A DNA stretch of 64,000 nucleotides from G965267605 sp965267605. GTDB taxonomy: Bacteria > Bacteroidota > Bacteroidia > Flavobacteriales_E > Vicingaceae. The notes under the pieces are model-generated. The model did no database searches, was not told where the DNA came from, and worked only from the letters and a program-made list of their open reading frames with translations. Positions 58,308 through 64,000 of this stretch are shown piece by piece. Positions within the stretch are counted from its first letter, which is position 1. The number at the start of each line of letters is the position of its first letter. The stretch spans positions 2,790,001-2,854,000 of the forward strand of contig OZ254088.1 in the NCBI GenBank assembly GCA_965267605.1, given 5' to 3'. Position numbers and translations under genes: made by a program.

Positions 58308-60563
58308 TTATTTCTTTTTTCTCTTAATAAAGAACCGGGCACCAGCGTAGATGTTTCTTCCGTTTACCGGAGCCCATACCATTGATGCATCAAATTGTGA
58401 GCCAAAAGGATCATTTGCTGCAATAATGGCGTTCGGTTGTTTGTAATCTAATAAGTTTTCTGCTCCCACATAGAATTCACACCTACGGAAATTCTTAGAT
58501 ATCTGCATGTTAATCATCGAATACCAATCCGACAATGCGGGTCGCGCATGCTCAGGATCATTGGCTGCCGTTGATGGAACTCTGGCCGGACCATGCAGGT
58601 TCCATGTCACATCAAATACCCACTTATCGTGCCGTGTTTTCACGCTTTGCGTTAGCAAGACCCTATGCTGTTGAACAAAAGGAACCGACTTTCTTCCACC
58701 TGTAAAATCTCGCTGCACATCGTAGAATTTATACGCTCCACGGGTTTCAAACCACTCACCATAGGCCATTGATCCTTCTATCTGGAAACTATTCGCAAAA
58801 GAGGAGCCGTCCAAATTGTACATCCTGATCATGTCAACGTCTTCCAGATCAACAATCCATTGATTTTCAAAGTCCGTTCGATAGAAGTCAGCTGTAACCG
58901 AAGCTTCCCTCCCGGCAATAAGGCCTGAGAATGTGTAGGAAATTCCATAGTTCCATGCCACCTCCGGCATAATCGCATCCTGAATCCATAACCTTCTGGA
59001 ACTGGCCAGATAGTTACTGTATTCTACCAGCGGATTCGGAACCCGGAATCCTCTTCCTCCGGAAAGCCTAACAACAGAGTTATCGGACAATTGGAATCTG
59101 TAGTTCATCCGTGGCATTACCTGTAATCCAAAAAGATTGTGGTAATCTGTTCTTAACCCCAGCACCAAGGAATGCGCAGAAGAATCATTGGAATAGGTGT
59201 ATTCCGCAAATGCGCCCGGCACCATCTCTTCCCTGTTCAACACAATATGGGTGGTGTCTGATGGTTTAACATAGGTTTCCTCAAATGCATTGTAGAGGAA
59301 ACTTGATCCAAACTTTAGCTTGTTAAACGAATTTCCGAGCACCGTTTGATACACCAGATTCACGTTTGCAAATCGCTCAGACCCATTGTACACTCCATCT
59401 CCAAATCCACCGGATTGATCACTGTACCTGGCCCTAGTCAAGAATGCCAAACTTTTGTACGGCACATTAGGAAAGAGCAACCCGCCCTTCCAAAAGGCAT
59501 CATACATCCTGGTATTCCAGAACACCTTATATGGTGAATGCTCAGGAGAAGCTACCCCCAATTGCCCGCCAGTGAGTTTTTCGTCTACAACTCTACCGCC
59601 AAATTGCGTGGCCAATTTATCTCCCCGGTATTTCCACCTATGGAAAAGGTTGTACTGATCCTTCTTCGGGATATCCAGAAACCCATCATTGTTATGGTCA
59701 TTGGCATTTTGCATGGTGCTTGCATGAGCGAAGGTCATCGTGCTCCACTTCTTGTTGATCTTAGATGAACCGTGAAGGTTGACCTCGTACCTACCCATCA
59801 GGTTAGAATATACATTCAGGTATATCTTCTCTGCCTCATCAGGCTTTTTCAACTCAAGGTTGATCTGCCCTGTAACCGATTCATAGCCATTTACAACCGA
59901 CCCAGCTCCTTTATTTACCTGAATCGACTGGACCCATGTTCCAGGAACAAATCCCAATCCGCGGCCTGAAGACAATCCCCGGATCAACGGTAAGTTCTCA
60001 AATTGGATCTGTGTGTACACGCCATCCAGTCCCAGCATCTGAATCTTCTTCATTCCAGAAACTGCATCAGCGTATACCACATCTACGGAAGCACTGTTCT
60101 CAAAACTTTCGGAGAGGTTGCAACAAGCCGCCCGCTTCAGCTCTCCTTCACCGATATGCTCAACATGGCGCGTATCAATAAGAGAAATAAAGGAAGACTT
60201 CTTTCTTGCCTTCACCTCGAATGCTTTCAAGGTATTGTCGCTATATAGAAAGAACTGTGCTTGTTTATGAAACTGTTCTGCAGATCGTACAATGAGTGTT
60301 TCCGGCTTATAGCCTATAAAGGAGGCAACCAGTCTTGCTGGCAGCTTGGATGGTTCCTTTATTTCAAAGGTGCCATCCACTGCAGTTGTCGTACTGATGG
60401 AAGTTCCTTCCCAGAACACGTACACTCCCGGAAGGCCTTCTTCTTTTCCTTCTTTTTCTACACCGAAAACCTTCCCACGTACCACATGCTCATGGTCGTG
60501 TTGTCCGTACATCAGTACAGTGAAGAGCAGGAAAAGAAGTGCTAAAAAATGTTTGTGTCTCAT
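58308..60563 (-). CDS. TonB-dependent receptor of the metal locus
   Basis: A 751-residue outer-membrane receptor. Signal peptide ends MYGQ and is followed by a His-rich stretch (HDHEH). It has a carboxypeptidase-like domain (LPGVYVFWEGTSISTTTAVDG) and a plug that carries a conserved cysteine pair (LKRAACCNLSESFENSASVD, then YTQIQFENLPLIRGLSSGRG). A barrel ends in IYAGARFFIKRKKK. The CC motif and the HMA and HYC_CC_PP neighbours point to a metal such as copper; the exact ligand is inferred. Operon order is HYC_CC_PP, receptor, HMA, probably gamma-carbonic anhydrase. Confidence 0.88.
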   Translation of the reverse strand: MRHKHFLALLFLLFTVLMYGQHDHEHVVRGKVFGVEKEGKEEGLPGVYVFWEGTSISTTTAVDGTFEIKEPSKLPARLVASFIGYKPETLIVRSAEQFHKQAQFFLYSDNTLKAFEVKARKKSSFISLIDTRHVEHIGEGELKRAACCNLSESFENSASVDVVYADAVSGMKKIQMLGLDGVYTQIQFENLPLIRGLSSGRGLGFVPGTWVQSIQVNKGAGSVVNGYESVTGQINLELKKPDEAEKIYLNVYSNLMGRYEVNLHGSSKINKKWSTMTFAHASTMQNANDHNNDGFLDIPKKDQYNLFHRWKYRGDKLATQFGGRVVDEKLTGGQLGVASPEHSPYKVFWNTRMYDAFWKGGLLFPNVPYKSLAFLTRARYSDQSGGFGDGVYNGSERFANVNLVYQTVLGNSFNKLKFGSSFLYNAFEETYVKPSDTTHIVLNREEMVPGAFAEYTYSNDSSAHSLVLGLRTDYHNLFGLQVMPRMNYRFQLSDNSVVRLSGGRGFRVPNPLVEYSNYLASSRRLWIQDAIMPEVAWNYGISYTFSGLIAGREASVTADFYRTDFENQWIVDLEDVDMIRMYNLDGSSFANSFQIEGSMAYGEWFETRGAYKFYDVQRDFTGGRKSVPFVQQHRVLLTQSVKTRHDKWVFDVTWNLHGPARVPSTAANDPEHARPALSDWYSMINMQISKNFRRCEFYVGAENLLDYKQPNAIIAANDPFGSQFDASMVWAPVNGRNIYAGARFFIKRKKK

Positions 60564-60609
60564 AATTAATCAATTGATAACTGAACAAATAGTTACAGAA
60601 ATCAACTGA

Positions 60610-61002
60610 TCAAATACGGTACACTTGAAGTAAAGACTGATAATCCGATTGTGTTATGAGATCATCAGGAGGGTCTAAACCAGAAGAAACCTGCACGTTA
60701 GGTTCTACTATAAAGATGTAGCTGACTACGGGTCTCCATAACGCAACTATCGTTTGGTCAAACGATTGATCAAAGGCTTCCTCAAAGAAATCAAAGTTGG
60801 TTAGCAGCTGAAATTCACTGTAATCACAGCACCCACTCTTACACAATCCGGTACCTGGTGATTCGCAACAGCCATCAAATTCGCTAAGCTGCAAATGCAC
60901 ATGCCCGGAGTTCACACACTTCATCTGATGGAGTGTTAATCCAGACGATAGCATAAGAACAACTATCGAACAAAAGATTGCTATGCCTTGTTTTAGCCGC
61001 AT
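60610..61002 (-). CDS. HYC_CC_PP family protein
   Basis: A 130-residue small exported protein with a signal peptide and the family pattern HQMKCVNSGHVHLQLSEFDGCC, followed by GLCKSGCCDYSEFQLL. Proteins of this family, named for their His/Cys pairs, occur beside TonB receptors with the CC plug motif and are thought to be metal-binding. Its start is 46 bases upstream of the receptor stop-to-start gap and it has a near-leaderless -7 element. Confidence 0.8.
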   Translation of the reverse strand: MRLKQGIAIFCSIVVLMLSSGLTLHQMKCVNSGHVHLQLSEFDGCCESPGTGLCKSGCCDYSEFQLLTNFDFFEEAFDQSFDQTIVALWRPVVSYIFIVEPNVQVSSGLDPPDDLITQSDYQSLLQVYRI

Positions 61003-61012
61003 AATCGTATAA

Positions 61013-61020
61013 CAAAATTA
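61013..61020 (-). promoter_or_regulatory. Candidate -7 element of the HYC_CC_PP/TonB/HMA operon
   Basis: Minus strand TAATTTTG matches TAnnTTTG 10 bases before the HYC_CC_PP ATG, so the leader would be only about five bases. Confidence 0.5.
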
Positions 61021-61066
61021 AGTATAATTTAGTGCGATAGACGTTAAAAACAGTTAAGAAACAGGA

Positions 61067-61663
61067 ATGCTGCCACACAGTGTATATATGGAACAAACGC
61101 CAAATCCTGCTACGATGAAGTTCGTTTCCAACAGGTATTTGGTGCCCGATTTGAACTTCTCATTTGAGTATATCAAGGCCGAGGATACCGCAGATTCTCC
61201 GCTGGCGGCCAAGTTATTTCAATTCCCGTTTGTTGCTGGTGTTTTCATTGCTGGGAATTTTGTAACGGTCACTAAAATTGAAGGTATTGACTGGGTTGAT
61301 ATTCAATTGGAGCTAAGAGATTTCATCACAGAATTCCTCAACGGTGGTGGAGAAGCAATCCTAGCAGACTCATTGCCAAAGGTTAATGAAGAGGATTCTA
61401 CGCCTTCTAACGAGCCAGAAAGAGAATATAATGAGCTGGAAATGAAGATTATAGACATATTAGATGAATATGTTCGTCCAGCCGTAGCCAATGATGGTGG
61501 CGCTATTGAATTCAGCTCTTTCAAAGACGGTACCGTAGAGGTTGTTCTTAAAGGTTCCTGTAGTGGATGCCCAAGTTCTACGGTTACTTTAAAAAACGGT
61601 ATCGAAACCATGTTAACCCGCATGGTGCCTGAGGTTGAGCGTGTAGAGGCCCTCAACGGCTAA
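61067..61663 (+). CDS. Nfu-type iron-sulfur cluster scaffold protein
   Basis: A 198-residue two-domain Nfu protein. The N-terminal Nfu_N fold begins EQTPNPATMKFVSNRYLV and AAKLFQFPFVAGVFIAGNF. The C-terminal NifU-type domain has VRPAVANDGGAIEF and the cluster ligands in GSCSGCPSSTVTLKNG (Cys-x2-Cys). It carries and hands over Fe-S clusters. An ATG seven codons in is an alternative start. Divergent from the metal operon. Confidence 0.92.
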   Translation: MLPHSVYMEQTPNPATMKFVSNRYLVPDLNFSFEYIKAEDTADSPLAAKLFQFPFVAGVFIAGNFVTVTKIEGIDWVDIQLELRDFITEFLNGGGEAILADSLPKVNEEDSTPSNEPEREYNELEMKIIDILDEYVRPAVANDGGAIEFSSFKDGTVEVVLKGSCSGCPSSTVTLKNGIETMLTRMVPEVERVEALNG

Positions 61664-61726
61664 CATTTTCCTGATATTCTTGTGGAAACGTAATGGTGTC
61701 TTCATCTCAAGGTAAACCTAAGAGAC

Positions 61727-62449
61727 ATGAAAACATTATTTACAACACTCGTTTTAGCACTAAGCGTAGCCTGTTTTGGGCAGACATCTTCAATTTTCGG
61801 GAAGGTGATGGCAAAAGAGTACAATGCAAAGACCAAGAAAACGGTCTCTACTCCATTGCCTGGTGCATTTGTCATGATCACCAAGGGAATTACCCAGACG
61901 TATACGACAACTGACGAGCACGGTAGATTCAAACTTCCGAACCTAGCAGTTGGTAAATACGACATTCAGGTCCAAATGATCTCGTACGACACCACTAAGA
62001 TTACTGGTATTATGGTAACCTCTGGTGTTGATGAGCATCTGGCTACAATCACGCTTCACGAGCAAGGCATTATGGTGGGCAAGGGCTTTGAAGTAATTGC
62101 GCACAAAAAGCCTTTGATCAGAAAAGATGGCGGCTGGATCGAAGAGATGGAATCAAAAGAGGTAGCTCTTGATCCAAACAACAAGGATATTGGCACCATG
62201 ATCGCAACGATTACGCCTACGTTGAAGATGACTCCTGACGGAAGGGGTATCAGCATCAAAGGTGCGAGACCAATCAATACACAAACCTTCATTGATGGTA
62301 TCAAAACAAGAGGTACCAACATGACACTCCCTTCCATGGGTGTTGGAAACGTGAAGGTGTACACCGCAGGTATTCCTGCTAAGTACGGTGATGTAACTGG
62401 CGGTGTAATCGCAATTGAAACCAAAAGTTACTTCGATCTCATCAAGTAA
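61727..62449 (+). CDS. Carboxypeptidase-like domain plus TonB plug-like protein without barrel (copy 1)
   Basis: A 240-residue exported protein. A signal peptide ends at CFGQ. A carboxypeptidase-like regulatory domain follows (LPGAFVMITKGITQTYTTTDEHG), then a plug-like half (ITPTLKMTPDGRGISIKGARP, QTFIDGIKTRGTNMTLPSMG, GIPAKYGDVTGGVIAIETK). That plug ends the protein: there is no beta-barrel, so it cannot be a receptor by itself. It is one of two tandem paralogues ahead of the ECF sigma gene. A periplasmic adaptor or sensor role is possible; nothing is proven. Confidence 0.75.
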   Translation: MKTLFTTLVLALSVACFGQTSSIFGKVMAKEYNAKTKKTVSTPLPGAFVMITKGITQTYTTTDEHGRFKLPNLAVGKYDIQVQMISYDTTKITGIMVTSGVDEHLATITLHEQGIMVGKGFEVIAHKKPLIRKDGGWIEEMESKEVALDPNNKDIGTMIATITPTLKMTPDGRGISIKGARPINTQTFIDGIKTRGTNMTLPSMGVGNVKVYTAGIPAKYGDVTGGVIAIETKSYFDLIK

Positions 62450-62460
62450 ATCGTACAGAT

Positions 62461-63177
62461 ATGAAAAGAGTAAAGCACATACTGGCGATTGCTGCACTGG
62501 GATTGAGCAGCTTCGCGATTGGTCAAAATGGAGAGATTCATGGAACAATCACAGATGACAGCGGATTCCCTCTTCCGGGAGTTGTGGTGTACATCACACA
62601 AGGAGCGGCTAAGCTGCAAACTATGACAGACGACAAAGGTAAATACAAGCTTAAACCTCTACCCAATGGTAAATACACCATTAGAATGAGTCTGATCACA
62701 TACCGAGACCTGGTTATTCAGGCCGTAGATGTATCAACCGACAAGATCACGTTTGCACATGGGAAATTACCATTCAGCAACACGCTAACCGGACATATTG
62801 TTAGACCTAAATACGAACCGTGGGAACCAAAATTGATTGACCCAGACGATACCGGTGCTGATTACATTCCCGCGATTGACATAAAGCGCAATCCGTTAGG
62901 TCAAGACGTTAAAAAAATGATCACAATGTTGCCTGGTGTTACGCAAGTTCCTGGCGGAACCGAACTAACCATCAGGGGAGCAAGACCGATCAACACACAA
63001 TACGTGATAGAAGGTGTTAAATTGAACAATACCAACCTGACATTACCTAGCTCTGCCATAGGCAAAGTGAAGGTGTATACCAGCGGTGTACCAGCGAAAT
63101 ACGGTGATGTTACAGGTGGTGTAATAGTATTAGAGATGAAGAGTTATTTCGATTTACTGCAGGAAGCCCGGAAGTAG
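62461..63177 (+). CDS. Carboxypeptidase-like domain plus TonB plug-like protein without barrel (copy 2)
   Basis: A 238-residue paralogue of the preceding protein, 11 bases downstream. Signal peptide ends at AIGQ. Carboxypeptidase-like part LPGVVVYITQGAAKLQTMTDDKG; plug part MLPGVTQVPGGTELTIRGARP, QYVIEGVKLNNTNLTLPSSA, GVPAKYGDVTGGVIVLEMK. The shared INTQ and KYGDVTGGVI segments show tandem duplication. The sequence ends after the plug (SYFDLLQEARK), again lacking any barrel, as in copy 1. Confidence 0.75.
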   Translation: MKRVKHILAIAALGLSSFAIGQNGEIHGTITDDSGFPLPGVVVYITQGAAKLQTMTDDKGKYKLKPLPNGKYTIRMSLITYRDLVIQAVDVSTDKITFAHGKLPFSNTLTGHIVRPKYEPWEPKLIDPDDTGADYIPAIDIKRNPLGQDVKKMITMLPGVTQVPGGTELTIRGARPINTQYVIEGVKLNNTNLTLPSSAIGKVKVYTSGVPAKYGDVTGGVIVLEMKSYFDLLQEARK

Positions 63178-63215
63178 GCAAACTGCTCTAAACAAGGCCC
63201 TTGCAAGTAGCTTAG

Positions 63216-63223
63216 TATATTTG
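63216..63223 (+). promoter_or_regulatory. Candidate -7 element of the ECF sigma factor gene
   Basis: TATATTTG matches TAnnTTTG, 33 bases before the sigma gene ATG. I see no matching -33 element. Confidence 0.45.
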
Positions 63224-63255
63224 TAAGGAATACAAAGCAATTCGCACGCACATTT

Positions 63256-63873
63256 ATGAGGATCTCAGGGAGAGCCCATATAGATAAACTGACCGACTCT
63301 GAACTGATCGACCAGTACAAATCCTCCGGGAATAAAGACCTGGTGGGGGAACTGTACAAGCGTTATGCACACTTGGTATACGGTTTGTGTATCAAGTACT
63401 TGCAGGACGAGGACGAGAGTAAAGATGCCGTCTTGCAGATCTTTGAAAAGTTGATGAAAGATCTGAAGAGACATAAGGTAGATCACTTCAAATCATGGTT
63501 GTACATGGTTTCGAAGAACTTCTGCCTGATGGAGCTTAGAAAGAACAAGACGAATGTGCGGAGGATAGATGAGTATAAGAACCATGTAGAAGGATCAGCA
63601 GATCCGGAACTGGTTGGAGCTGAACAGGAGGCGATGGAGGAGAAGGAAATGCAGCTCAATAAAATGCACGAGGCGCTCTCGTGTTTGAAGGAAGAACAGA
63701 AGATATGTGTTGAAATGTTCTACCTGAAACAACAGTCATATCAGGAAATAGCTGACGTGACAGGATATGAAGTGAATAAAGTAAAAAGCTATATACAGAA
63801 TGGGAAACGCAATCTCAAGCTGTATTTAACCAATGCCAAACCAATGAATGTGGACCGTGCAGTAGGGAAATAA
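63256..63873 (+). CDS. ECF-type RNA polymerase sigma factor
   Basis: A 205-residue sigma-70 family protein. Region 2 spans about residues 30-95 (LYKRYAHLVYGLCIKYLQDEDESKDAVLQIF, HFKSWLYMVSKNFCLMELRK). Region 4 has ALSCLKEEQKICVEMFYLKQQSYQEIADVTGYEVNKVKSYIQNGKRNL. The region between them is a charged linker. ECF factors redirect polymerase to a small stress or envelope regulon; the paired downstream gene is expected to encode its membrane partner. Position next to the plug-like pair suggests a related function, which is inference. Confidence 0.92.
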   Translation: MRISGRAHIDKLTDSELIDQYKSSGNKDLVGELYKRYAHLVYGLCIKYLQDEDESKDAVLQIFEKLMKDLKRHKVDHFKSWLYMVSKNFCLMELRKNKTNVRRIDEYKNHVEGSADPELVGAEQEAMEEKEMQLNKMHEALSCLKEEQKICVEMFYLKQQSYQEIADVTGYEVNKVKSYIQNGKRNLKLYLTNAKPMNVDRAVGK

Positions 63874-63884
63874 AATTATGGGTA

Positions 63885-64000
63885 ATGAAAGACTTTAAGG
63901 ACATATTTCAGGATAGCGGCTCTTTGTCGAAAGAGCAGCTTCAAGCGTACCTGGAAGGCAAGCTCACCGGTGCAGAATTGCACAAGGTGGAGGAGCAACT
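63885..64000 (+). CDS. Probable anti-sigma factor, 5' part only (cut by window edge)
   Basis: The ATG at 63885 opens an uninterrupted frame to the end of the window, beginning MKDFKDIFQDSGSLSKEQLQAYL. It starts 12 bases after the sigma factor stop. The gap and order are typical of a sigma/anti-sigma operon, but only 38 codons are visible and no zinc or membrane segment has appeared, so the role is inferred from position. Confidence 0.5.
   Translation, partial: MKDFKDIFQDSGSLSKEQLQAYLEGKLTGAELHKVEEQ

Noticed and set aside
63178..63255. Possible small RNA or riboswitch before the sigma factor gene
   Set aside because: Only a -7 element and short stems are visible; no conserved RNA structure could be argued from one sequence.
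1..64000. CRISPR arrays, toxin-antitoxin pairs, restriction systems, prophage or insertion sequences
   Set aside because: No regularly spaced repeats, tandem integrase or transposase genes, or known defence motifs were found; the gene content is envelope and housekeeping.

Overview
The window comes from the chromosome of a member of the Bacteroidota, most likely Flavobacteriales. Four things point there. Several secreted proteins end in type IX secretion (T9SS) sorting domains. Regulatory domains of TonB-dependent receptors carry carboxypeptidase-like repeats. Many surface lipoproteins have the lipobox followed by lysines (CKKK). Upstream regions carry the Bacteroidota -7 promoter element TAnnTTTG, and some house-keeping arrangements (dpm1-pyrC-DUF4296; nadK-DUF6089-uppS-bamA-skp-skp-murI) look typical of the phylum. 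I found no rRNA, tRNA, CRISPR array, prophage, integrase or transposase. The region is gene-dense, and no gap exceeds 300 bases.

Layout. 1-7.6 kb: an S9 peptidase cut by the window edge, a GSCFA-domain protein, a glycosyltransferase, a short-chain dehydrogenase and trmB. 6.3-17.6 kb: a block that reads as a phosphate-acquisition and regulation island. It holds an OprP-like porin, a Na/Pi cotransporter with a PhoU-like tail, a large TonB-dependent receptor, a beta-helix lipoprotein, and an operon of a ChrA-type transporter with a PhoB/PhoR-like two-component pair. Three promoters here share 7-bp direct repeats of the type (C/A)TTAACA spaced 11 bp apart. In each, the last repeat lies exactly 20 bp upstream of a TAnnTTTG-like -7 element. 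This is the architecture expected of a Bacteroidota Pho box and is the strongest new signal in the window. A 93-bp palindrome closes the block.

17.6-25.2 kb: small lipoproteins, a LuxE/PaaK-like enzyme, tyrS, an epimerase, and the dpm1-pyrC-DUF4296 operon. 25.3-29.5 kb: an overlapping five-gene operon of four lipoproteins and one DUF1501-type exported protein. It resembles a reduced version of the planctomycetal PSCyt1/DUF1549/DUF1501 modules and has no obvious assigned function. 29.6-37.8 kb: an unknown 507-residue protein, a large PKD-repeat T9SS protein, a DinB-like protein, acs, and a T9SS type A protein.

38-45.5 kb: a TonB receptor, a DUF5689 lipoprotein and an OB-fold T9SS protein, facing two secreted endonuclease/exonuclease/phosphatase enzymes. 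This is a plausible extracellular nucleic-acid scavenging locus. 45.5-57.4 kb: pdxJ with an alpha/beta hydrolase, then a long envelope-biogenesis run (CBS protein, TamA/BamA-like protein, nadK, two beta-barrel proteins, uppS, bamA, two Skp chaperones, murI). 57.4-61 kb: a gamma-carbonic anhydrase and a metal locus (HYC_CC_PP protein, TonB receptor with a CC motif, HMA protein). 61-64 kb: an Nfu scaffold, two tandem secreted proteins with a carboxypeptidase-like domain plus a TonB plug but no barrel, and an ECF sigma factor followed by the start of its probable partner gene.
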